In this document: piece by piece, positions 32,501-41,853 of the stretch
Numbering within the stretch: the first letter of the stretch is position 1
How the letters are laid out: each line of letters begins with the position of its first letter
DNA from: an uncultured Collinsella sp.
Lineage (GTDB): Bacteria; Actinomycetota; Coriobacteriia; Coriobacteriales; Coriobacteriaceae
Direction of reading: 5' to 3'
Length of the DNA: 51,457 bases
Assembly (NCBI GenBank): GCA_958407555.1
Contig: CATYJC010000002.1
Span: 1 to 51,457 of the forward strand
The notes under the pieces: model-generated
What the model was told of the DNA's origin: nothing
What the model saw: the letters and a program-made list of their open reading frames with translations, nothing else
Database searches by the model: none
Position numbers and translations under genes: made by a program

Positions 32501-33610
32501 CTAAACAAAACTGAATGAACCGAATCTAAAGCCAGTCAGAACATATGGCACAATTCCATGCCATTCAGGGCGTAGAGCTTCGATAACGATGAAGTACACA
32601 ACGGCAATAACCAGAAGCACATAACCGACTAAAAGAGCCTCCCTTTTAGTCGGCACCCTAAGCGATAACGGAAGAGCACACAGAATGAGCGGCGCGAAAT
32701 AATAGCTGAAGCGGCTCACAATCTCAACTTTCATCCCAACCGCGCTCAGTAAAAGCCACAACAAAAGACTCCAGTCCAAAGCAAGCTCCAGATGAGAATC
32801 CATAAGGTGCCGACCATCCCGATGGGATATACAGACGTAGTTGAAATACACAATGCAAAGAGACAACTCGAATAAAAACTGAACAAGGGCTCCAAAGTAA
32901 TTTGAACTCATAAAGTTCTCATCGTAAAACGAAGTCTTTCCAAGAAAGGTTGCAATGACCTGCAAAAACTTCTCCGCAAAGAGAAACAGAAGCAATCCCA
33001 TAATTAGAAAAACAGATAAACTTTTCCAATTGATATCGACAACTTGCAACGGAAGCAACAAGAGCAGCACAATCGCAGAACGATGAAACAGAGATGCAAG
33101 CAATACAAGTAGAATAAAAGGGATTTTTTTCTGCCTAGTCAAAGCTACGATGGCAAGCATACCTATTGCCACCGCAATCGCCTCTCGCATAATGTTGAGA
33201 TAATTGGGGAAAAGCAAGCAAAGATACAGCACCGTAGGAAGAACGGGCTCATCAGCAAGACTGTAAATGAAATAAGCTGCACATAAGCAAATAATCGCAC
33301 TCGAGACAACTATCAGAAGTTGGTAACTCGAGTTCAAAAGCGACAGCAACTTACACAATAAGACAAACCCAATTTCGAATCTGTCGGTTATCGCATCCAT
33401 GCCGGAATAAGATAGCAGGGATATCGTTCGATATGCCTTACAGTGCATCGCAGTGTCAACTCCGACAGTTACGGAACGACAAGCCGCAAGCAGAAATATG
33501 GCTGTGAAAATTAGAGCCAAGTAGAGTTTTTTATGTTTCAGGGAGCGCTCAGGGCAAACGATAGCCCCAAGAACCAGCGCAAGCGTCATCACAAGCAGAT
33601 AGGGCAACAT
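32501..33610 (-). CDS. EpsG/Wzy-like polysaccharide polymerase
   Basis: This 369-aa integral membrane protein has about ten hydrophobic segments. It shows the EpsG-family pattern near the N terminus: LLAACRSVTVGVDTAMHCKAYRTI, where an R..GVDT motif is typical, then RFEIGFVLLCKLLSL. It likely polymerises flipped repeat units on the outer face of the membrane. Its ATG directly follows the upstream glycosyltransferase stop (TAGATG). Confidence 0.85.
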   Translation of the reverse strand: MLPYLLVMTLALVLGAIVCPERSLKHKKLYLALIFTAIFLLAACRSVTVGVDTAMHCKAYRTISLLSYSGMDAITDRFEIGFVLLCKLLSLLNSSYQLLIVVSSAIICLCAAYFIYSLADEPVLPTVLYLCLLFPNYLNIMREAIAVAIGMLAIVALTRQKKIPFILLVLLASLFHRSAIVLLLLLPLQVVDINWKSLSVFLIMGLLLFLFAEKFLQVIATFLGKTSFYDENFMSSNYFGALVQFLFELSLCIVYFNYVCISHRDGRHLMDSHLELALDWSLLLWLLLSAVGMKVEIVSRFSYYFAPLILCALPLSLRVPTKREALLVGYVLLVIAVVYFIVIEALRPEWHGIVPYVLTGFRFGSFSFV

Positions 33611-34741
33611 CTAGTGTACCGTCCTTGCAACAAGTCCTTCGTAGTACTCCATCAATTTATCCGCGTTCGCCTCTGCGGAATAGCCGGCCTTAGCCAGCCT
33701 CTCTCCAGCGAATGTCTCGCGCCCGCCTTCGATAGCGGCAGATAGTGCCGTGACCCAGTCTTCCAGTGAAGATTCCAGATCGACAAACCTGCCATTCCCA
33801 GCAACATCGCTTTCGGCGGGAACATTCGTCGAAAACACGCACGGCAAGCCAGCCGCCTGAGCCTCGACAGCAGAAATGGGCAGTCCTTCATATAGGGAAG
33901 GCATAAAGAACACGTCAAATACCGAATAAAATCGAGCGACATCGCTACGAACACCTGGCAAAAACACTTTGTCTGAAAGACCAAGAGAGGCAATCTTGTC
34001 TTCTAGCGCACGACGCCCCTCTCCATCGCCGAGAATAACCAAGCGAGCTTCCGGCACCTCTTTGATATAAGTCGCAAACGCATCAATAGCAAAAGAATAG
34101 TTCTTTTGTTTAGCGAAGCGTCCCACGCAACCTATCACCGGAGCGTTCTCAGAAATACCAAGTTCTGCACGCAGGTTTTCACGGGCGTTAATGCTATATG
34201 CAAAATCATCAAGACAAATACCGTTGTTTATGAGTTCAAAAGGCACATTGCCAAACAAGTATTTACCCGCTTCGTTAGAGCAGGCAGAATATGCATTTGC
34301 AAAACGCTTACCGAACGCAATAAGCGGGGCGTTTCGCAAACGATGGATGGCATTATCGGATGAACTATTAAGGTGGCTGTGGATAACCCGCACACCCACA
34401 CCGGCGCGCTGACACGCTCGAAGGGTTACGAAAGCATTATTAGGCACATGGCAATGTGCGATGTCATACTTACTTGCAACTTTTCCTAGAACATCGGTCG
34501 CCTCGCGAGCAAACTCAAAGGGTGACGTTTTACCATGCGAGACAACGTATACTGAAGAACCTTCTGCCTTCAATTCATCGTCAAGACTGTTGGGAAAAAT
34601 AAGCCGACCCGATTCAGACGAATGATGAAAAAAATCAAAATGGAAACGGTCCCTATCGATATACCGATTCATGTTGAGAACAAAGCGGGTCACGCCTGAA
34701 TCCGATGCAAGCGAAGGCACTATCTGAAGAACATTAATCAC
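33611..34741 (-). CDS. GT4 glycosyltransferase
   Basis: This protein of about 376 aa has a GT-B fold pattern: INVLQIVPSLASDSGVTRFVLNMN at the N terminus, VGRFAKQKNYSFAIDAF in the middle and the donor-binding EX7E-type PSLYEGLPISAVEAQAAGLPCVFS. GTG 34741 is chosen because it overlaps the upstream stop by 8 bp (GTGATTAA) and begins at the conserved region; the longer frame would overlap the upstream gene by 80 bp. Sugar specificity is unknown. Confidence 0.88.
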   Translation of the reverse strand: MINVLQIVPSLASDSGVTRFVLNMNRYIDRDRFHFDFFHHSSESGRLIFPNSLDDELKAEGSSVYVVSHGKTSPFEFAREATDVLGKVASKYDIAHCHVPNNAFVTLRACQRAGVGVRVIHSHLNSSSDNAIHRLRNAPLIAFGKRFANAYSACSNEAGKYLFGNVPFELINNGICLDDFAYSINARENLRAELGISENAPVIGCVGRFAKQKNYSFAIDAFATYIKEVPEARLVILGDGEGRRALEDKIASLGLSDKVFLPGVRSDVARFYSVFDVFFMPSLYEGLPISAVEAQAAGLPCVFSTNVPAESDVAGNGRFVDLESSLEDWVTALSAAIEGGRETFAGERLAKAGYSAEANADKLMEYYEGLVARTVH

Positions 34742-35906
34742 AACTAACCCTATCCAACAAATGCTTTCGGACAATAGACGCGCAGTGGTCTGCATCAAAA
34801 CCCGCACTGCGAACAAGTGCGGCGTAGATATCCCTATCTATCGACATTCGAACCATCTCAACGGCCCTATCCGCCCAGGCAGGCTCACCGGCAGAGAGCG
34901 GTAGTGAGGCTTCGACATCCGTCACATGAGCCTCCGAAGGCAAAGCCTCCGAGCATGCAATGGTGCAGCCTGAGCATTGAGCCTCAATACACACAATCGC
35001 AAGCCCCTCAAATAGCGATGGCATAAGAAAACAATCAAGGGCCGAGTAGACGGGAGCCGGATCGGGAAGATAACCCGGCATAATGACTTTTTCTCTAATG
35101 GCCAGCTCGTCAACTAATTCTTCGACCTGCGGACGCAAATCCCCCTCGCCCACCATCAGGTAATAAGAATTTGGCTCACGCTTTAGAATCTCAGCGAAAA
35201 CCCTAATCTGAAAGAAGGGATTCTTTACCTCAGCGATACGACCGACGCTACCGAATAGGAATGCATTCTGCGGAATGTCAAAGTTTTCGCGAATCTCAGC
35301 ACGCGCTGCAGCATCGAATCTAAAGCGCTCAGTATCAATCCCATTGTTAACGACCTCGAATGGGCGATTGCCGAAAAGATAACGACCAGCATCACTCGAA
35401 CAGGCAAGGCAAGCGGTAGCGCTGCCGCTGAGAACGGTTTTTCCAAAGGTATGCATAACCGCCTTAGCCGCTGCTTGTCCAGATCCAAAGGCCGAGTTAT
35501 GAGAATGGACAACGCGCACGGGAACACAGCACTTCATTGCAACCTCGGAGTAGAGGAACCCCATGCCGTTCATGGTATTGATGTAGACCACATCTGGACT
35601 CATAGTATTTACTAATTCAGCAAAACCCTTGGATCCATCGCAGAGCCTTTTAAGCTGTCCTGGTTTATAACCAGAAAAAACCGTATAACGATCAATTCCC
35701 AACTTAGCAAGCTCATCGTCAAATGAGTCATTCCAGTCCCAGCATGAGTACAGCGAAAAAGAAACGGACTTTCCTTGCAGCCGGCGAAAGAGCTCCATGA
35801 GAAAAGTCTCAATACCGCCTTGACCCCATGCCTCTGCGTAGCACAGCACATGTTTACCAGTCGGATAAGAAATCGGCGCAGGGACTTTACATACAATCTT
35901 ACTCAA
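34734..35906 (-). CDS. GT4 glycosyltransferase
   Basis: This protein of about 390 aa, a likely paralogue of the next downstream gene, has YAEAWGQGGIETFLMELF, VVHSHNSAFG, VGRIAEVKNPFFQIRVF and PSLFEGLAIVCIEAQCSGC. TTG 35906 (MSKIVCKVP) is preferred because TAAGGGTGAT lies just ahead and it overlaps the previous stop by 8 bp. GTG 35936 is an alternative. Substrate is unknown. Confidence 0.87.
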   Translation of the reverse strand: MSKIVCKVPAPISYPTGKHVLCYAEAWGQGGIETFLMELFRRLQGKSVSFSLYSCWDWNDSFDDELAKLGIDRYTVFSGYKPGQLKRLCDGSKGFAELVNTMSPDVVYINTMNGMGFLYSEVAMKCCVPVRVVHSHNSAFGSGQAAAKAVMHTFGKTVLSGSATACLACSSDAGRYLFGNRPFEVVNNGIDTERFRFDAAARAEIRENFDIPQNAFLFGSVGRIAEVKNPFFQIRVFAEILKREPNSYYLMVGEGDLRPQVEELVDELAIREKVIMPGYLPDPAPVYSALDCFLMPSLFEGLAIVCIEAQCSGCTIACSEALPSEAHVTDVEASLPLSAGEPAWADRAVEMVRMSIDRDIYAALVRSAGFDADHCASIVRKHLLDRVSCD

Positions 35907-36747
35907 CCCTATCACCCTTACGTCGGAGTACGACACGATAAACGAAAGAGCGCAGCGAGTTGGGCATCAAACAAACCATGGCATGTGGGTAATAGGAACA
36001 AAAATAATCTCGCTTGGTGAAATATCCACGCTCAACCTGTGCCTTTTTAAATGCCTTGGCAAATTTAAGGTATCGGACTCCTCCCCTACGGGCGTAAAAA
36101 TCCTCGCTTACGCGCATAGCCACAAGTGGTTCAGCAAGGTTATCTGCCTTACAACCGCACGCAAGCATCCTATTAAAAAGGTCCCAGTCCTCGAAATATA
36201 GAAACTCAGAACTGTAGTTACCCGCCTCCATGACCTTCGACTTCCTGAATGTCATCGGAGGGTGACGAAAGGGATTACGTCTCTTTGAGTAAGCAGAAAT
36301 GGCATCCATGCCCTTTGGGAGATCGGTCGAAGAGATGGGCTTATCGGGCGAGTCAATGAATTCGACAACGTCACTCCCGACCATATCGAGTCCTCCACCA
36401 ATTGCGGTAAGCTGCTTTTCCATACGATCAGGACGAGCCACATCATCAGTATCCATGCGCGCAACGATTTCATTAGAGCAAGCGAGCATACCTTGACGCA
36501 AGGCATAGCCAAGTCCATGATTTTCATCATAGGAAACAAATTTAAACAGACCTGAATACTTTAAGTCATAATCTAAAAGCACGTTTTCAAGCTCTTGCGT
36601 AAGCGGGCCATCCTTGACCATGACAATTTCAGACGGAGAAACCGTTTGATTTAGCATGCTGTCTAAAGCTTGAATCAAAAAGGCAGGTTTTTCATTTTTA
36701 TAAATGCTCATCAACACACTGTAAGAACAAGTATCAGTTGTCTGCAT
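35899..36747 (-). CDS. GT2 glycosyltransferase
   Basis: This 282-aa GT-A enzyme begins SVLMSIYKNEKPAFLIQALDSMLNQT, continues with EIVMVKDG and has the metal-binding DXD as ARMDTDDVARPDRMEKQ (about residue 97). It adds a sugar to the lipid-linked intermediate. Its ATG directly follows the stop of the priming transferase gene (TAAATG), so the two are translationally close. Confidence 0.9.
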   Translation of the reverse strand: MQTTDTCSYSVLMSIYKNEKPAFLIQALDSMLNQTVSPSEIVMVKDGPLTQELENVLLDYDLKYSGLFKFVSYDENHGLGYALRQGMLACSNEIVARMDTDDVARPDRMEKQLTAIGGGLDMVGSDVVEFIDSPDKPISSTDLPKGMDAISAYSKRRNPFRHPPMTFRKSKVMEAGNYSSEFLYFEDWDLFNRMLACGCKADNLAEPLVAMRVSEDFYARRGGVRYLKFAKAFKKAQVERGYFTKRDYFCSYYPHAMVCLMPNSLRSFVYRVVLRRKGDRVE

Positions 36748-37512
36748 TTAACGACCCGTCCTCTTCTTGCCGAACATGGCGCCAAAGGTGCCAGCAAAGC
36801 ACTTCAGATCCATTCGAAAGCAGCGGTTCTGCACGTAGTGGAGTTCAATCTTTTGACGTAGACCGCTCTCGAAGGTCGCGGCGTTACGATCGGTCGCCTG
36901 CCACAGGCCCGTAATGCCAGGCTGGACAGAAAGCAGTTCAGCCTTCTCCGCGTCGGAAAAATGCTGCTCAAGCTCGTCCCTCGTAATGGGACGAGGACCG
37001 ATGACAGAAAGATCGCCGTTCAGCACATTGAGAAACTGCGGCATCTCGTCGATAGAGCATTTACGAATGAATTGACCAATCCTGGTAATGCGAGGATCAT
37101 CGTCGACTTTGCGTTCGACTTCCCACTGATGCAGCTGCTCGGGACTCAAATACTTCTGCACATCACCCGCATCGGCGACCATACTACGAAGCTTGAAGAT
37201 CTTGATGGCCTTTCCGCCCTTGCCGACGCGCTCTTGCGTATACATAGGGCTGCCGGGTGATTCAAGGCTAATGAGCGCACATACGATGGCGATGGGGATA
37301 AGCAACAGCACGCTCATCAAAAGACTGAACACTAGGTCAAACAGCCTCTTAATAAAACGGTAGCCAAGCGTACCGCTCGGTTTAATCTCTTTAATAGCCG
37401 GTGCACCCCTCACAGATGCACAGTTCTCTGTTACTTCTTTAGCAGCCAAAGTAAAACTTACGTCCCCGTTCCCCGAGGATCCCCCAATCGGTAAATTCAA
37501 AATTGCAAACAA
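36748..37512 (-). CDS. undecaprenyl-phosphate sugar (priming) transferase
   Basis: This protein of about 254 aa starts repeat-unit synthesis by moving a sugar-phosphate onto undecaprenyl phosphate. The WbaP/PglC-type pattern is clear: FIKRLFDLVFSLLMSVLLLIPIAIVCALISLESPGSPMYTQERVGKGGKAIKIFKLRSM, then RITRIGQFIRKCSIDEMPQFLNVLNGDLSVIGPRP and LSVQPGITGLWQATDRN. One N-terminal membrane segment is present. The start (TTG 37512) is tentative; the first 45 residues are not conserved in character. It is the first enzyme gene after loaP. Confidence 0.92.
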   Translation of the reverse strand: MFAILNLPIGGSSGNGDVSFTLAAKEVTENCASVRGAPAIKEIKPSGTLGYRFIKRLFDLVFSLLMSVLLLIPIAIVCALISLESPGSPMYTQERVGKGGKAIKIFKLRSMVADAGDVQKYLSPEQLHQWEVERKVDDDPRITRIGQFIRKCSIDEMPQFLNVLNGDLSVIGPRPITRDELEQHFSDAEKAELLSVQPGITGLWQATDRNAATFESGLRQKIELHYVQNRCFRMDLKCFAGTFGAMFGKKRTGR

Positions 37513-37533
37513 ATAGCTGGTACAACGTCTCCC

Positions 37534-38124
37534 TTACGTTTTGCTGGGAACGTCCAGCGCAAGCAGCTCCCTAAAAGCGGAGTCGCCTTCGCCCACGTCT
37601 ACCAGGCACCAGCGCTTATGACGGTCGATCTTCTTTACGCGGGCCTCTTGCCCCACCAAGGGCCCCTGCTCTATGTGCAGCACGCCGCCTTCTATACGGG
37701 CCACGCTGTTGCGCACCACGCCGTCGTCGTCGAGCACGCTGCGGTACCAGTCCTGCGCATCGTCCGGCATGGGCGCATAAGCCCGCTCCTTGCTGCCGGC
37801 AATGCGGCAGCCAAAGCTCAACTGGGCCAAAGCCCTATCGAGCGTGGCGGCATCGCACGTGGCGACGAAGAAGTATTCCTTGTACATAGGTTTGGTTTGG
37901 AGCGACCAGGCGCCGTTCCGCTTAAACCAGAACTCCTTTTGCATCACAAAAGCGTCCTGCATCAGATCATGCGGGATAATGCGGCGGACCTTTTCGCAGG
38001 TCTCGCGCTCTTTTCCATTAGGGGTGTGGACCAGATACCAGCGGACGCGGCCATGCTGGCTGTTGGTGGTGGCGCCGTTAAAGGCACCGGGCAGCTGCTC
38101 TTGGCGCCGCATTGTCTGTTCCAT
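37534..38124 (-). CDS. loaP: LoaP/NusG-type specialised antitermination factor
   Basis: This protein of about 196 aa has an NGN domain (RWYLVHTPNGKERETCEKVRRIIP...EFWFKRNGAWSLQTKPMYKEYFFVAT) and a C-terminal KOW segment (IEQGPLVGQEARVKKIDRHKRWCLVDVG). It is a NusG paralogue that lets RNA polymerase read long polysaccharide operons. Being the first gene of such an operon is the typical LoaP position. ATG 38124 is chosen for AAGGGGG 6 nt ahead. It lies directly behind a putative invertible promoter. Confidence 0.85.
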   Translation of the reverse strand: MEQTMRRQEQLPGAFNGATTNSQHGRVRWYLVHTPNGKERETCEKVRRIIPHDLMQDAFVMQKEFWFKRNGAWSLQTKPMYKEYFFVATCDAATLDRALAQLSFGCRIAGSKERAYAPMPDDAQDWYRSVLDDDGVVRNSVARIEGGVLHIEQGPLVGQEARVKKIDRHKRWCLVDVGEGDSAFRELLALDVPSKT

Positions 38125-38215
38125 CTCTCGCCCCCTTTTCTTGTCTCCGCGACGCACGCGGATGCAGGGGCGTTAAGAACAGGCTTCTCGCTCGCAGCTA
38201 GGCGCAGTCGCAAAA

Positions 38216-38337
38216 GTACAGGTTTTTGTATCTTTCGACTAAGCTCATTATACGAGCAAACTGTTCGCGTTTTCCCAGATTGCACAAAATGTGCCGCGAA
38301 TGGGCGCATCTCCATACGCCTCTACAAAAACCTGTAC
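38216..38337 (-). promoter_or_regulatory. putative invertible promoter of the exopolysaccharide operon
   Basis: Two 15-bp perfect inverted repeats, GTACAGGTTTTTGTA (38216-38230) and its complement (38323-38337), enclose 92 bp. Inside, a perfect TATAAT -10 box (38247-38252, minus strand, no good -35) points to loaP. In this orientation the operon is ON. Partial similarity extends outside the repeats (GCAAAA and TTTTTGC). No recombinase gene is in the window. Confidence 0.65.
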
Positions 38338-38350
38338 CTTTTTGCACAAC

Positions 38351-38378
38351 AAAAAAGCCGCTCTAACCAGCGGCTTTT
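38351..38378 (-). terminator. terminator 2 between thrS and the exopolysaccharide promoter
   Basis: On the minus strand AAGCCGCTGG...CGGCTT forms a strong stem followed by TTTTTT. It is the second of two tandem terminators that insulate the promoter region from thrS read-through. Confidence 0.8.
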
Positions 38379-38392
38379 CTTCTATAGACAAC

Positions 38393-38426
38393 AAAAAAGG
38401 CGACCGCCCTATAGGACGATCGCCTT
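38393..38426 (-). terminator. thrS terminator
   Basis: On the minus strand AAAGGCGATCGTCC, a TATA loop and GGGCGGTCGCCTTT form a stem with one mismatch or wobble pair region, followed by TTT. It lies 24 bp after the thrS stop. Confidence 0.85.
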
Positions 38427-38449
38427 TGTTAATTCTTGTATATCTTGTG

Positions 38450-40213
<1,764 letters not shown>

Positions 40214-40283
40214 GGGTATGTTTTCTCCTCTCGGATGCCTGATGCAAGTGCGTGCGATGCGCTCGGCGTTTTTGACTTGCATC

Positions 40284-40311
40284 ATTATAGGCAGGTTGCC
40301 TTGGTATACAA
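40284..40311 (-). promoter_or_regulatory. thrS promoter
   Basis: The minus strand has TTGTAT (40306-40311), a 16-bp spacer and a perfect TATAAT (40284-40289). The leader is about 65 nt and shows no T-box features. Confidence 0.75.
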
Positions 40312-40312
40312 G

Positions 40313-40343
40313 CGCCCGCCGCACCTTAATGGCACGGCGGGCG
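40313..40343. terminator. hairpin between the zinc-ribbon gene and thrS
   Basis: A 9-bp perfect GC stem (CGCCCGCCG and its complement) lies downstream of the zinc-ribbon gene. The T-rich flank is on the plus strand; on the minus strand only CTTGT follows, so termination for the minus gene is uncertain. Confidence 0.5.
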
Positions 40344-40451
40344 ATTTTCTACGCATGCTTCATCGTGTGGGGGCGGGGGTGCGGGGCGCGCGTGCGGCTT
40401 GCGCATGGCGCGCGGCGCGCGTGGCTTGCGGCCGGCCCGGCGATGGATGCG

Positions 40452-40883
40452 TTACTGGATGCGAGTTCGGCAGTAGGGGCAGACCTTCCAGTGCGCGTCG
40501 AGCGGGCGATGGCAGCTGGGGCACACGTTGCGAACCTGGGTATCGCACACGGGGCAGACCACAAAGTCCTTCTCGATGGGCGCGCCGCACTGCGGGCAGG
40601 TGCCGTACTGGGCAAGCTGGCGCTCGCGCAGGGCCATGTCCAGCTCCTGCTCCTCGCGGTCGGCCGCGTAGGAATGCGGGCGCAGGACCAGGTAGGCGAT
40701 GAGGCCCACAAACGGGATGAGGGCGATGATGCCCCATGCCACGTAGGCGCTGGCGCCGCGGCGGCGAGCGTCGATAAACACATAGACGACCGACAGCACG
40801 TACAGGGCGATGATAAAGCCAACAAAGGCATAGATGACGCCCATAAGCTGCGGCGACATGAGCTCGGAGATGTACTTGGACAT
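40452..40883 (-). CDS. two-segment membrane protein with double zinc ribbon
   Basis: This 143-aa protein of unknown function starts with two membrane segments (about 14-36 and 47-67; VIYAFVGFIIALYVLSVVYVFIDARRRG and WGIIALIPFVGLIAYLVLRP, resembling PLDc_N-type hairpins). A helical linker follows, then three CxxC pairs plus one more: CPQCG, CPVCD, CPSCH and CPYCR, forming two zinc-ribbon-like units facing the cytoplasm. ATG 40883 follows AAAGGT. It is monocistronic and faces the repeat array at 40984. Confidence 0.8.
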   Translation of the reverse strand: MSKYISELMSPQLMGVIYAFVGFIIALYVLSVVYVFIDARRRGASAYVAWGIIALIPFVGLIAYLVLRPHSYAADREEQELDMALRERQLAQYGTCPQCGAPIEKDFVVCPVCDTQVRNVCPSCHRPLDAHWKVCPYCRTRIQ

Positions 40884-40983
40884 TGAGGTGTACCTTTCGG
40901 AATAATTACATTCTAATCAAGTTTACCACGGGGTTTGTTTATATGGGACTACGGTTGGGTACGGGGCTGGTGCGGACACAAAC

Positions 40984-41684
40984 ATCTCAATCTGTAACAG
41001 ATACTCGGCAAATAAGGGTCTAGGTGTTACAGATCGAGACGAACGGGTGTGCCGCCGAGCAAACGTCTCGATCTGTAACAAATGGGAACAAATTTCCCCT
41101 CTTGCTGTTACAGATTGAGACACAGGGGTCCCTCCCCGACTTAAATCTCGATCTGTAACATCTTGACTCCAAAATCAGTCCCCACTGTTACAGATCAAGA
41201 CACAGGGGTCCCTCCCCGACTTAAATCCCAATCTGTAACATCTTGAGACCCAAAACCCCTCTTACTGTTACAGATCGAGACATTCAAAATCCGTCGGAAG
41301 GTTTGTCTCGATCTGTAACATCTACAACCCAAATCATCAGCTAACTGTTACAGGTTGAGACAAAAGAAAACGTCCAAGCCGAATGTCTCAATCTGTAACA
41401 GTTACTCGGCAAAAACAGGTCTAACTGTTACAGATTTAGACATTCGAAACCGACTGATAGGTTCATCTAAATCTGTAACATCTAGGCCCCAAAACGATCC
41501 CCAGATGTTACAGACCGAGACAGAGGAATCTCTCCCTGACTTTAAATCTCAATCTGTAACACATTAGGACCGATTTACCCCTCTTACTGTTACAAATCAA
41601 GACGAACGGAGGGCCCACTTGGCAAACGTCTCGATCTGTAACATCTGGAACCCAACTCTTCTGCTTACTGTTACAGAACGAGAC
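40984..41684. repeat. array of 18 alternately inverted 16-bp repeats, 40-bp pitch
   Basis: Eighteen copies of TGTTACAGATCGAGAC (or close variants) alternate in orientation. Starts are at 40984, 41025, 41065, 41106, 41145, 41186, 41225, 41266, 41305, 41346, 41385, 41426, 41465, 41506, 41546, 41588, 41628 and 41669, so spacing is 39-42 bp throughout and each left-right pair repeats every 80-82 bp. The 22-26-bp spacers fall into a few related families, and two are identical (after 41121 and 41201). The array fills most of the 970-bp gap 40884-41853; no credible gene lies in it. Confidence 0.93.
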
Positions 41685-41853
41685 AAACCTCTGACACCCG
41701 AGGCAACAGACGAGGTCACCGATGGTCCCGAGTCTCTCCTCGCGTGCCGTTGGCGGATGCAGCGGGGCTGTTCGCCGCATTGCCGCTGCACTGGGGGTGT
41801 GCAGACCGTAGGATAGTCCTATTGACGGCCTGTCAACTCGTCTGGGAGGCACC

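Noticed and set aside
40984..41684. The array as a CRISPR
   Set aside because: Repeats alternate in orientation, are only 16 bp and variable, several spacers are duplicates of each other, and no cas gene is near.
41822..41836. A TTGAC/GTCAA palindrome 17 bp before the GlpA-like start as an operator or -35 box
   Set aside because: It is too close to the start codon for a -35 element and only 5 bp per arm; chance cannot be excluded.
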